From assembly GCF_051131705.1 (NCBI RefSeq), contig NZ_CP180316.1:620001-684000 (forward strand): a stretch of 64,000 nt of DNA, read 5' to 3'. Shown here one piece after another: positions 16,490-23,978 of this stretch (positions within the stretch are counted from its first letter, which is position 1; every line of letters begins with the position of its first letter). Under the pieces are notes generated by a model that saw nothing but the letters and a program-made list of their open reading frames with translations, had not been told where the DNA came from and ran no database searches. A program made the translations under genes and the position numbers. Source of the DNA: Arthrobacter_M sp030063245. GTDB taxonomy: Bacteria; Actinomycetota; Actinomycetes; Actinomycetales; Micrococcaceae.

Positions 16490-17154
16490 TGGCCGATTCC
16501 TTAACTCCCGCAGCGGTGCCCGCCGGGTCCACCGGATCCACGGTGCCCGCCGGATCCACGGTGCCCGCCGGATCCACGGTGCCCGCCGGATCCACGGTGC
16601 CCGCCGTGCCCGCCGGGTCCACGGTGCCCGCCCAGCCCGGTGCGGGAAAGCGGCCGAAGGGCCGGCCCGGCGTGCCGCTGTGGCGCACCGGGAAGCCCGA
16701 CGCCGTGCTGGCGGCCGCCGTCGACGTTGCCAGACAGGGCGTGCTGGGGATCGCTGACGAACGGCAGATCGGCGCGCACCTCGGAGTCCGCAGCGAGGGC
16801 GAGCGCGTCGCAACGCACCTTTTTGAGTGCAGGATGAGCGGGTACGTGGGCTGGCAGTGGTTTGCCGTGCTGGCGCGGGTGTCCCGGTCCAAAACCGCGA
16901 CGGTTAATGAGGTGGGGCTGCTGCCATCAGAAAACTCGGTGCTCGCGCCGGACTGGGTGCCGTGGGCGGACCGGGTCCGGCCGGGGGATGACGAGGAGGC
17001 GGCAGAGCTGGCTGGCCTCCTCCTGCCGGAGACGTCCGGTGCGCCCGAGAACGGTCTGCCCGAGAACGCAGCCGCGTTGGCCACGGCGCTGCTGGAACAG
17101 GAAGAGGCACTGGGGCAGGATGCTGCCGACGCCGAGGCAGACACCCACAACTGA
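16489..17154 (+). CDS. DUF3027 family protein
   Basis: The protein (221 residues from the ATG at 16489; GTG at 16486 is the alternative) has the DUF3027 core: KPDAVLAAAVDVARQGVLGIADERQIG, then GYVGWQWFAVLARVSRSKTATVNEVGLLP and LAPDWVPWADRVRPGD. The family is actinobacterial with unknown function. The first 45 residues are a Pro/Ala/Gly/Ser/Thr linker made of VPAGST hexapeptide repeats encoded by an 18-bp tandem array, absent from the conserved core, and probably length-variable between strains. Translational coupling to the cold-shock gene suggests a link to RNA or nucleoid processes, but that is only context. Confidence 0.85.
   Translation: MADSLTPAAVPAGSTGSTVPAGSTVPAGSTVPAGSTVPAVPAGSTVPAQPGAGKRPKGRPGVPLWRTGKPDAVLAAAVDVARQGVLGIADERQIGAHLGVRSEGERVATHLFECRMSGYVGWQWFAVLARVSRSKTATVNEVGLLPSENSVLAPDWVPWADRVRPGDDEEAAELAGLLLPETSGAPENGLPENAAALATALLEQEEALGQDAADAEADTHN
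16515..16632. repeat. 18-bp in-frame tandem repeat (VPAGST)
   Basis: Repeats of ggtgcccgccggatccac and close variants run through this stretch with period 18 bp and some 9-bp partial units, coding for V-P-A-G-S-T. The array lies in the linker of the DUF3027 protein and keeps the reading frame. Confidence 0.9.
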
Positions 17155-17190
17155 CCCGTTACATTTATCGATTGACCCCTTCATCCGGGA

Positions 17191-17235
17191 CGCAGTTGAG
17201 GCGCATGTTTCGCCAAAACATGCGCCTCAACTGCG
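17191..17235. repeat. Perfect 20-bp intergenic palindrome between convergent genes
   Basis: Arms 17191-17210 and 17216-17235 are perfectly complementary over 20 bp with a 5-nt loop (cgcca). It sits between the converging DUF3027 and serC genes. It could act as a two-way transcription stop, although no clear U-run follows, or belong to the palindromic repeats at 30748-30815 and 53361-53430, with which it shares overall layout but not a close sequence. Confidence 0.85.
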
Positions 17236-17256
17236 TTGTCGATTCGGTGACTGGGG

Positions 17257-18384
17257 CTAGAGGTTCCCGATGACGTAGTCGATGCACTTGGTCAGCGCGG
17301 TCACGTCGTCGGGCTCGATCGCGACGAACGTGGCCACCCGGAGCTGATTGCGGCCGAGCTTGCGGTACGGCTCGACGTCGACAATTCCGTTGGAGCGTAG
17401 GATTTTGGCCACCGCCGCCGCGTCCACGGAATCATCAAAGTCGATGGTGACGATGACGTTGGAACGGTCAGCCGGGTCGCTCACGTAGGGGGTGGCGACC
17501 GGGGACTGCTCGGCCCAGGCGTACAGGCGGCCGGCCGAGTCGGCAGTGCGGGCGGACGCGAAGTCCAGGCCGCCACTGGCGTTGAGCCACTTGATCTGCT
17601 CATTGAGTGTCACCAGCGTGGACAGCGCCGGGGTGTTGTACGTCTGGTTCAATCGGGAGTTATCGACCGCTGTCTGCAGGTTCAGGAAGTCCGGAATCCA
17701 GCGGCCGCCGGCTTGGATCTTTGCTGCGCGCTCCAGCGCGGCCGGAGAGAACAGACCAAGCCACAGGCCGCCGTCGGACGCAAAATTCTTCTGCGGCGCA
17801 AAGTAGTACACATCGGCCTGGGCGATGTCGACGTCGAGGCCGCCGGCCGCCGACGTGGCGTCAATGACCATCAGAGCGCCCTCGTCGGCCCCGGAAACGC
17901 GCTGCACCGGCGCGGCCACGCCGGTGGAGGTCTCATTCTGCGGCCAGGCATAAACGTCCACGCCGGCCTCGGCTTGGGCCGCCGGCCGGGTACCGGGCCC
18001 GGACGTGATAATGGAAGAGGCGTCCAGGAAAGGAGCCTTGTTGGTGGCCCCGGCGAATTTGGAACCGAACTCGCCGAAGCTCAGGTGCTGGGCCTTCCGC
18101 TCCACCAGGCCGAAGGCGGCAATGTCCCAGAACGCCGTGGACCCGCCGACGCCGAGGATCACCTCGTACCCGTCCGGTGCCCTGAAGAACCGGCTCAGCC
18201 CGGCGCGTACTTCGCCAACCAGGTTTTTCACCGGCGCCTGACGGTGTGATGTGCCCAGCAGGTTGTGCCCGGCGCCAGCCAGCGCCGCCACTTGCTCCGG
18301 CCGTACCTTCGAAGGTCCGGCGCCAAAGCGTCCGTCCAGGGGCAGCAGCGGTGCCGGGATGGTCAGGGCAGTGGATTGGCTCAC
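17257..18384 (-). CDS. serC: Phosphoserine transaminase
   Basis: SerC converts 3-phosphohydroxypyruvate and glutamate to phosphoserine in serine biosynthesis. I place the start at the GTG at 18384, which follows GGAG with 6-nt spacing (375 residues); the open frame goes to a TTG at 18396. Family features include the N-terminal DGRFGAGPSKVRPEQ, LGTSHRQAPVKNLV, the sugar/phosphate-binding GVGGSTAFWD and the PLP lysine in YYFAPQKNFASDGG. The C-terminus has RKLGRNQLRVATF. This is the actinobacterial SerC subgroup. It is a single gene, convergent with DUF3027. Confidence 0.95.
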   Translation of the reverse strand: MSQSTALTIPAPLLPLDGRFGAGPSKVRPEQVAALAGAGHNLLGTSHRQAPVKNLVGEVRAGLSRFFRAPDGYEVILGVGGSTAFWDIAAFGLVERKAQHLSFGEFGSKFAGATNKAPFLDASSIITSGPGTRPAAQAEAGVDVYAWPQNETSTGVAAPVQRVSGADEGALMVIDATSAAGGLDVDIAQADVYYFAPQKNFASDGGLWLGLFSPAALERAAKIQAGGRWIPDFLNLQTAVDNSRLNQTYNTPALSTLVTLNEQIKWLNASGGLDFASARTADSAGRLYAWAEQSPVATPYVSDPADRSNVIVTIDFDDSVDAAAVAKILRSNGIVDVEPYRKLGRNQLRVATFVAIEPDDVTALTKCIDYVIGNL

Positions 18385-18548
18385 GGGTAGCTCCAAGAGG
18401 ATTGAACGGCGGGGCGTTATTGGTTGGTCATAATTCTGCCGTGGCGTGGCACCTCAGCGTTAACCGGTCCGTGTCGCACGACGTAAAGTTCAGCCTCGCT
18501 GTGGTCCGGCGGCTTCAGTGGAATAATTTTCCGCCATCTGACAAGCAA

Positions 18549-18560
18549 GCTAACCTAGAG
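18549..18560 (+). promoter_or_regulatory. Putative promoter -10 region of the DtxR-family gene
   Basis: The sequence gctaacctagag, identical to the site at 15989-16000, contains TAACCT at 18551-18556 as a possible -10, with a weak TTTCCG 17 bp upstream. It lies about 110 bp before the proposed TTG start. Nothing else clear is seen between serC and this gene. Confidence 0.35.
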
Positions 18561-18667
18561 CAGAGAGTGCAAGGGCCGGCACGAAAAAGTCGCAGGTTCC
18601 GTTGCTGGCCCGCATCATGAAAATCGTGCGCGCAGGTTTCCTATCGAAGCGCCAGGAAGGTGTTGAC

Positions 18668-19363
18668 TTGTCCGACTTGATCGACACGACAGAAATGTAT
18701 TTGAGAACCATCCTGGAGCTGCAAGAGGAAAACATCGTGGCGCTGCGGGCTCGGATTGCCGAGCGCCTGCACCACTCGGGGCCTACTGTCTCGCAGACCA
18801 TCGGCCGGATGGAGCGCGACGGCCTGGTGGTCGTTTCCGGGGACCGGCATCTGGAGCTGACCGAGACGGGCCGGCATAAGGCAACCCTGGTGATGCGCAA
18901 GCACCGCTTGGCGGAGCGGCTGCTCTCCGACGTGATCGGATTGGATTGGGCTTACGTCCACGACGAGGCCTGCCGCTGGGAACACGTCATGAGCGAGCGG
19001 GTGGAGAAACGGATCTACGAGCTGCTGGGCCATCCGGAGGAGTCGCCCTACGGTAACCCCATTCCGGGCCTTGAGGCTTTGGGCGGACGCTCGTCGAAGG
19101 CTTTCACCGACGGGGTCATCAATCTGTTGGACGCCATGCCGCTGTACACCGCATCGTCAAGGGTGGAGATCTGCCGGCTGTCCGAGCGGATTCAAGTGGA
19201 TCCGGAATTGCTGACCCAGCTCGACGAGGGCGGATTGCGCCCGGGCGCGCGGATTTCGCTGGCCCTGGTGGGCGACTACATCTCCGTGCGGGTGCCCGAT
19301 ATCGACGGCGCATTGGAGCTTCCGCCCGAGGTTGCTGCCCATGTGTTTGTCTCCGTGAGCTGA
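18668..19363 (+). CDS. DtxR/IdeR/MntR-family metal-dependent transcriptional regulator
   Basis: The TTG at 18668 is preceded by AGGAAGG at 18654-18660 and gives the family N-terminus SDLIDTTEMYLRTILELQEENI (231 residues); the frame is open from 18602. The winged helix covers about residues 5-65 (HHSGPTVSQTIGRMERDGLVVV). The metal-site region includes MRKHRLAERLL, DEACRWEHVMSERVE and a C-terminal SH3-like FeoA domain (RPGARISLALVGDYISVRVP). Such proteins repress iron- or manganese-uptake genes when metal-bound. Ligand choice cannot be told from sequence. No target operon is adjacent. Confidence 0.9.
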   Translation: MSDLIDTTEMYLRTILELQEENIVALRARIAERLHHSGPTVSQTIGRMERDGLVVVSGDRHLELTETGRHKATLVMRKHRLAERLLSDVIGLDWAYVHDEACRWEHVMSERVEKRIYELLGHPEESPYGNPIPGLEALGGRSSKAFTDGVINLLDAMPLYTASSRVEICRLSERIQVDPELLTQLDEGGLRPGARISLALVGDYISVRVPDIDGALELPPEVAAHVFVSVS

Positions 19364-19486
19364 TTACGCTCTGCGCGGAACCCGGTCGCGCGTTTGTCGC
19401 CTGTACTGTAGCACCTAGCAGCCACCACCAAACCTAGTGAAGGTGGGACGACGGATGAGTTGTCCATAGGAATTATAACGAATCCG

Positions 19487-19514
19487 TTACGGGGAAAAGT
19501 TTCTACCGTATAGT
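19487..19514 (+). promoter_or_regulatory. Putative promoter of the riboswitch/M23 peptidase transcript
   Basis: TTACGG (19487-19492), a 16-bp spacer and TATAGT (19509-19514) form a reasonable sigma-70-type promoter about 40 bp ahead of the riboswitch. Upstream, 19364-19486 holds a CCACC/GGTGG hairpin possibility near 19422-19446 and no gene. Confidence 0.45.
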
Positions 19515-19551
19515 AGCTACCTGGCGCTGATACCAAAGCGTTACCTTTCCG

Positions 19552-19773
19552 TCGCCGAACCTTGCCAGCGGAACATAGGAAAAACCGCATGGCAAGGGCG
19601 GGGGACCCACTCAACGGCAGCTGAAGACACGCTGCCTTGGGGTGAAGTCCGTCCGGGCATGAGACGGCTGAGGCGGCCATTCCATTCGGATACGACGGGG
19701 CCGTGCCGTGCCCTCCGGGCCGAGCTGCAGATCATTCCCCAGACTCGAATCCGACAGCTGACTCCGCAGGCGT
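19552..19773 (+). promoter_or_regulatory. ydaO/yuaA-type riboswitch (c-di-AMP) before the M23 peptidase
   Basis: The conserved core is present: a TTGCCA/TGGCAA stem around 19562-19596, then GGGCGGGGGACCCA, a variable hairpin, CCTTGGGGTGAAGTC, and the 3' block AATCCGACAGCTGACTCC followed by GCAGGCG, whose GGCG can pair with CGCC at the 5' end to close the structure. Boundaries are approximate. In actinobacteria this riboswitch sits before cell-wall hydrolase genes and turns them off when c-di-AMP is high. The 3' end lies about 17 nt before the TTG start and abuts the GAGAGAGG ribosome site, so translational control is possible. Confidence 0.88.
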
Positions 19774-19790
19774 ACGAGAGAGGCTCAACC

Positions 19791-20594
19791 TTGTCCACGA
19801 TTCACCGGCATGGCCGCAGACGCGGGTTTCCTGTGGCTCCCGCGTCACCCGCTGCCCCAATCTGCCGACGCAACACCATCCACCGCGAACGGCGGAGCAA
19901 TCGCCGGCACCCCTCGGTGCGGGGGCTGTTCCGTGGGGCCGTTTCCGCCGGGATTAGCCAGACAGCGGGCATGGCATTGGCGGCGACCGGCCTGGCACTG
20001 GCCGTGACCATGCCGACGACGGCGGCGACTCTGTCCGTCGGTGCAGCCGGGCGTGCAGCGGCCGAAGATGCCGTCATTACGGCGGATCCGGGCGTGCCGA
20101 TGGCATTTGATCGTCCCCAGGTGAGCAGCCGGCCCGACGCGGACGGCAAGCTGCATCAGACTCTCGCCGTGTCCGCCGCCGAGGTCACTGCTGCCGCAGC
20201 CAAAGGTGTCCTGAGTGCGCCGCTGGATACCCTACAGCAGACCTCGGGCTTCGGTAGCCGCATCAACCCGTTGACCGGAGAGATGGGGGAGGTCCATACC
20301 GGCCAAGACTACGGTGTGGCTTGCGGCAGTGCCGTTCATGGTGCGGCCGGCGGCACCGTGACCTTCGCTGGGTGGCATCCCTACGGCGGCGGAAACCGTA
20401 TTGTGATCGATCACGGCAACGGCCTGTCGACCACGTACAACCACCTCTCACAGATCGGCGTGACCGTCGGCCAGACGCTGGAGCGCGGGGCACGGATCTC
20501 TCTCAGCGGCACCACTGGCTCCTCGACGGGCTGCCATCTGCACTTCGAGGTAGTGGTCAACGGCACCCTTGTTGACCCCCTCGGCTGGCTCTGA
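19791..20594 (+). CDS. Secreted M23-family peptidase (LytM-type murein hydrolase)
   Basis: Start is the TTG at 19791, just behind the riboswitch and GAGAGAGG; the frame upstream is riboswitch sequence. The product has 267 residues. A long basic N-terminus and hydrophobic helix (SAGISQTAGMALAATGLALAVTMP) form an unusual extended signal peptide. The C-terminal M23 domain carries GFGSRINPLTGEMGEVHTGQDYG (zinc H and D), and the second zinc ligands in HLHFEVVVNG. Such enzymes cut peptidoglycan cross-links outside the cell. It is the first of three consecutive wall-hydrolase genes. A hairpin with a T-run overlaps its stop codon. Confidence 0.9.
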   Translation: MSTIHRHGRRRGFPVAPASPAAPICRRNTIHRERRSNRRHPSVRGLFRGAVSAGISQTAGMALAATGLALAVTMPTTAATLSVGAAGRAAAEDAVITADPGVPMAFDRPQVSSRPDADGKLHQTLAVSAAEVTAAAAKGVLSAPLDTLQQTSGFGSRINPLTGEMGEVHTGQDYGVACGSAVHGAAGGTVTFAGWHPYGGGNRIVIDHGNGLSTTYNHLSQIGVTVGQTLERGARISLSGTTGSSTGCHLHFEVVVNGTLVDPLGWL

Positions 20595-20607
20595 CGCCAG
20601 CACTTTT
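20584..20607 (+). terminator. Intrinsic terminator overlapping the M23 peptidase stop codon
   Basis: GCTGGC (20584-20589) and GCCAGC (20596-20601) form a 6-bp GC stem with the TGA stop in the loop, followed by actttttc. Short but well-formed, and consistent with the next gene having its own leader. Confidence 0.6.
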
Positions 20608-20717
20608 TCACAGCGCCATCCACAGCTCACCGTGACCAGAATGTGACATTGCGTTGAATCTGTTGTAGCGTCTTACTCGCGCCAAGTTGTACAGAAGTTG
20701 GCGCCCATGAGTGGATT

Positions 20718-20900
20718 GCCTAGCTCTGCCACCGCTCACGGTCCGTTCGCAACAATCGTCTGGCAGGGGCGGGGGAACCAATAACGGACTTCGTCAGAAG
20801 TCCTTGGGGTGAAGCCGCGAAGCGTTCATCGGAAGAAATTCCGCAGAATGTGGAGCGGCCGGGTGACTCCCATCCGAATCCGACAGCTTACCTCGCAGGC
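20718..20900 (+). promoter_or_regulatory. ydaO/yuaA-type riboswitch (c-di-AMP) before the NlpC/P60 gene
   Basis: The second copy has TCTGCC...GGCAGG pairing, GGGGCGGGGGAACCA, the hairpin GGACTTCGTCAGAAGTCC, TTGGGGTGAAGCC, and ATCCGACAGCTTACCTCG followed by CAGGC; GCCT at 20718-20721 can pair with AGGC at 20897-20900. It matches the consensus better than copy one (GGAACCA rather than GGACCCA). Upstream, 20595-20717 holds a possible GCGCCAA/TTGGCGC hairpin (20679-20704). The element ends 19 nt before the GTG start at 20920. Confidence 0.9.
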
Positions 20901-20919
20901 ATTGGGAGAGGCTTCAGCC

Positions 20920-21717
20920 GTGTCATCAGTCAATACCCTTGGTCGCCATAGAGTGGCCACGGTCAGTAAAAACCCGCTTTCGGCCATTTCGAAGGCCGTA
21001 TCCTCCAATGCGGGGACCGTGGGCCGGCAGGCAGCGGTCATCGCCGCGGCTTCGGGCCTGATCCTAAGCATCGGACTTCCGGCGCAGGCGTCAGAAACCG
21101 GTCGCGTCACCACCGATGCGTCCGCAGCCGTTCAGGTTGCTCCGCTGTCGATCACGGCACCGGCCACCGCCGCGGTGTCCTTCGACCGTCCCGCCGTCAG
21201 CTCCACGCCGGCTCCTGTAGTCGCCGCAGCAGCACCGATCGCCGCAGCAGCACCGATCGCCGCAGCAGCACCGATCGCTGCAGTTGCACCGCTCGCCGAA
21301 GCAGCCGACCAGGTGACTGCTGCTCAGAACACCGCAGCCGAAGCCGTCGCAAAGACCGAGGCCGTTGCCGCTCCTGTCGTGGGCAGTGGGCATGCGGGCG
21401 TCGCAGCGGCCGCCTATGCAGGAATCGGACATCCCTATGTCTGGGGCGGCACCAGCACCTCGGGCTGGGACTGTTCAGGATTTGTGCAGTGGGCATACGC
21501 CCAAGCAGGAATTTCCGTTCCGCGGACCAACCAGTGGAGCGGAATGGTTCAGACATCCAACCCGCAGCCCGGCGATCTGGTTGTACAGAACGGCGGAGTC
21601 CACGTCGGCATCTACGTGGGTAACGGCATGGTCATCAGTGCGCTGAACCCGAGCGTCGGCACAGTACTGCTGCCGGCCACCGCTACCGGAACCTCCGTCT
21701 TCTACACCCTTCCGTAA
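20920..21717 (+). CDS. Secreted NlpC/P60 peptidoglycan endopeptidase
   Basis: The GTG at 20920 follows GGGAGAGG and gives 265 residues; the longer open frame is riboswitch. The signal region is GRQAAVIAAASGLILSIGLPAQA. A Pro/Ala linker with three P-I-A-A-A-A repeats (18-bp DNA repeats around 21228-21290) leads to the NlpC/P60 domain: YVWGGTSTSGWDCSGFVQWAY (catalytic Cys), PQPGDLVVQNGGVHVGIYVG (catalytic His) and a C-terminal tail. The family hydrolyses D-glutamyl-mDAP type bonds in wall peptides. Expression is expected to follow c-di-AMP through its riboswitch. Confidence 0.93.
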   Translation: MSSVNTLGRHRVATVSKNPLSAISKAVSSNAGTVGRQAAVIAAASGLILSIGLPAQASETGRVTTDASAAVQVAPLSITAPATAAVSFDRPAVSSTPAPVVAAAAPIAAAAPIAAAAPIAAVAPLAEAADQVTAAQNTAAEAVAKTEAVAAPVVGSGHAGVAAAAYAGIGHPYVWGGTSTSGWDCSGFVQWAYAQAGISVPRTNQWSGMVQTSNPQPGDLVVQNGGVHVGIYVGNGMVISALNPSVGTVLLPATATGTSVFYTLP

Positions 21718-21822
21718 CCGCCAGCACATTCCAAACGGGCCGATGGCCCGCGAAAAAAATCCGCCGAGGCCCTTGCCCGGAAGCTGCCCCTTCAGCTTGA
21801 AGACATTGAAAGTGAGTACCAC

Positions 21823-22710
21823 ATGACCTCTCGTGCACCTATTGCACGGCACCGCGCCGTGGTGTCAAAGACCAAATCGATTTCAGTTATTGCAAAAGCC
21901 GTAACTTCGAATGCGGGCGGCGTAGGCCGCCAGGCCGCAGTCATTGCAGCCGCATCCGGTCTGGTCCTGACTAGCGGTATCGCCGCCAACGCCGCTGAGC
22001 CCTCGATGACGCGGGTGTCCGACGCATCCTCGACCCTTAACGTCAAAGCGGCAGCGCTGCAGGCCATTACCGCCGACGCGACTGCCGCGGTGTCGTTCGT
22101 CAAGCCGACTGTGACGTCGATCCCGGCCCCGCCGCCTGCGCCGGTAGCTCCCGTTGAGGCGCAGGCCGACCAGATCGCACCGGTCGTCCAGGAAGCCGTC
22201 GCGAACACGAACAACGCTGCCCCTGCAGCGGCTGCCCCTGCAGCGGCTGCCCCTGCAGCGGCTGCCCCTGTAGTGGCTGCTCCGGCCGCAGCCCCTGCTC
22301 CCGCCGCAGCCCCTGCTCCCGCCGCAGCCCCTGCTCCGGCCGCAGCCCCTGCTGCGGCCGCAGCCCCTGCTGCCGCCAGCGGAGTCGGCGCCACTATCGC
22401 CGCAGCCGCCTACTCGCAGCTCGGAGTCCACCAGGACTGCACCGCACTCGCCAGCAACGCCCTTGCCGCCGCGGGCATCTTCTACCACGGCTGGCCGGCC
22501 GGCTACATGTCCCTGGGACGTACGGTCTCCGCCGCTGAAGCCCAGCCTGGCGATCTGATCTACTACGACAACGCAGGCGCCGGTGTGCCCCACATCGCCG
22601 TCTATGTCGGCAATGGCCAGGCAATCCACGGCGGATTCAACGGTGGTAACACTGAGCTGTTCACCGCGTACCTGGGTTCCGGCCCGGTCTTCATTGCGAT
22701 CGGCCACTAG
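21823..22710 (+). CDS. Secreted NlpC/P60-like (papain-fold) cell-wall hydrolase
   Basis: This 295-residue protein has a paralogous signal region (AVTSNAGGVGRQAAVIAAASGL) and a long Ala/Pro linker (about residues 131-187) made of PAAAAPAAAA-type repeats. The C-terminal domain reads AAYSQLGVHQDCTALASNALAAAG (catalytic Cys in QDC), then PGDLIYYDNAGAGVPHIAVYVGNGQAIHGG with the His in PHIAVYVG. It diverges from canonical NlpC/P60 around the Cys (DCTALA instead of DCSGF), so activity may differ. Unlike the two genes before it, its 105-bp leader shows no riboswitch; only a GGGCC hairpin near 21736-21750 is visible. Confidence 0.85.
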   Translation: MTSRAPIARHRAVVSKTKSISVIAKAVTSNAGGVGRQAAVIAAASGLVLTSGIAANAAEPSMTRVSDASSTLNVKAAALQAITADATAAVSFVKPTVTSIPAPPPAPVAPVEAQADQIAPVVQEAVANTNNAAPAAAAPAAAAPAAAAPVVAAPAAAPAPAAAPAPAAAPAPAAAPAAAAAPAAASGVGATIAAAAYSQLGVHQDCTALASNALAAAGIFYHGWPAGYMSLGRTVSAAEAQPGDLIYYDNAGAGVPHIAVYVGNGQAIHGGFNGGNTELFTAYLGSGPVFIAIGH

Positions 22711-22744
22711 CATAATCTGCGTCAACGGCTGAAGCAGCTTTCAC

Positions 22745-22773
22745 AAGGTCCCCGCGGATTGCGGGGACCTTTT
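22745..22773 (+). terminator. Strong intrinsic terminator after the wall-hydrolase genes
   Basis: AAGGTCCCCGC (22745-22755) pairs perfectly with GCGGGGACCTT (22761-22771) around a 5-nt loop, followed by ttgctgctt. An 11-bp stem placed 35 bp after the stop codon. Confidence 0.85.
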
Positions 22774-23036
22774 GCTGCTTAAACGCGTGCAGCGTCGGGT
22801 TAGGCGAGGACGCAGGAACGAGAGTTAAGCGCCGCCAGCGCCGGGACGGACGACGGTGGCAGCGCCCGGTTGGTGACTGCGGCAATGCCTGGTTGGTGAC
22901 TGAGGCAGTCCATCACCGGATTGGGCGAATCGGGCATCGAGTGTTTAGTCTTATCCTGACGATCCACGGTTCGGGCACGCGGAGGGCAGCCGGCTCTCCG
23001 GCAACGGTCCCGGAACTTGCCGGAAGAAGCTTGTGC

Positions 23037-23537
23037 ATGCGCACTCTCATTCTGAATGCTGGATATGAGCCCCTGGCAGTTGTGACTTTCCGCCGGGCGC
23101 TGGTCCTTGTCCTCACCGGGAAGGCGAGCGTCATCGCCGAAACCGACGACCCCGTGGTGGGCCCGAGCGGGATTCTGGGTAGGCCGTCCGTGATCCTGCT
23201 GACGCGATATGTGCGGCTTCCGTATAACCGTCCGGCCCCCGTTACCCGGCGCGGCGTGCTGCGCCGCGATGATCACCGGTGCGCCTATTGCGGCAAGACC
23301 GCGAGCACAGTGGACCACGTCGAACCCCGGTCCAGGGGCGGGATCGACAGCTGGGAGAACCTGGTGGCGTGCTGCCTGCGCTGCAACGGACTCAAGGGGG
23401 ACCACACACCCGCGCAGATGGGGTGGAAACTGCATACCACCCCGCAGCCTCCGCGCAGCGGTTTTTGGCAGATCAAGGAGCTGGATAAGCCGGTGCCGGA
23501 GTGGGTACCGTTCCTTCGGCAGGAGTCGGCGGCGTAA
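23037..23537 (+). CDS. HNH endonuclease family protein
   Basis: The ATG at 23037, with GGAAGAAG upstream, gives 166 residues beginning MRTLILNAGYEPLAVV. The HNH domain is complete: zinc cysteines in CAYCG and CLRCN, and the H-N-H set in TVDHVEPRSRGG, SWENLVACC and NGLKGD. This family, with the NAGYEPL opening, is conserved in actinobacteria and cyanobacteria as a stand-alone HNH nuclease of unknown biological role. It is not next to a phage terminase or restriction gene. A longer in-frame extension upstream (from 22893) has no ribosome site. Confidence 0.9.
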   Translation: MRTLILNAGYEPLAVVTFRRALVLVLTGKASVIAETDDPVVGPSGILGRPSVILLTRYVRLPYNRPAPVTRRGVLRRDDHRCAYCGKTASTVDHVEPRSRGGIDSWENLVACCLRCNGLKGDHTPAQMGWKLHTTPQPPRSGFWQIKELDKPVPEWVPFLRQESAA

Positions 23538-23567
23538 GCTGTACCCATACGCCGAGGTTAGGACGCC

Positions 23568-23978
23568 ATGATGATGCAGCCGGTCACGTTTGTGGAGATT
23601 CACAGTCCCGATATGGCTGCGACACGTACCTTTATGCAGGCCACCTTTGGCTGGGACCCGCAGCCCTTCGGCACGCCGGAGTATCTGATGACGGAGCACG
23701 GTAGCGCGTCCGGCGTTGACACCGGACTGATGGCTTCCCAAGACGGCGATCCGCACGCCACGCCTGTCATCGCCGTTCCCGATCTGGAGGCCGCAATGGC
23801 CGCTGTTGTCAGCAACGGGGGCGCCATTGTGTATCCGCGCTTCAACAAAGGTGCGGCTGGTGGCGCCTGTTACGTTGTGGACCCCGCTGGTGTCCTGATC
23901 GGCCTGCACGAGATGCAGCCGGCTGCCGCCGAAAGCGCGGACGACGGCGGTAGTGAGGAACGTCTGGGCTTTGCCTGA
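23568..23978 (+). CDS. VOC (glyoxalase/bleomycin-resistance) family protein
   Basis: This 136-residue protein has two beta-alpha-beta-beta-beta halves: VTFVEIHSPDMAATRTFMQATFGW with the metal-type His in EIHSPD, and VPDLEAAMAAVVSNGGAIVYPRF to YVVDPAGVLIGLHEM. Substrate and reaction cannot be predicted for this superfamily. The ATG at 23568 is followed by two more Met codons; AGGA lies just upstream. Its 3' end overlaps the proposed mobA start by 26 nt. Confidence 0.85.
   Translation: MMMQPVTFVEIHSPDMAATRTFMQATFGWDPQPFGTPEYLMTEHGSASGVDTGLMASQDGDPHATPVIAVPDLEAAMAAVVSNGGAIVYPRFNKGAAGGACYVVDPAGVLIGLHEMQPAAAESADDGGSEERLGFA

Noticed and set aside
19659..19790. Longer N-terminus of the M23 peptidase
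   Set aside because: This stretch is the conserved riboswitch; the TTG at 19791 has a ribosome site and gives the paralogous signal region.
20809..20919. Longer N-terminus of the NlpC/P60 protein
   Set aside because: The DNA is riboswitch sequence; the GTG at 20920 follows GGGAGAGG.
21736..21756. Intrinsic terminator after the NlpC/P60 gene
   Set aside because: The GGGCC hairpin is followed by A-rich, not T-rich, sequence on the coding strand.
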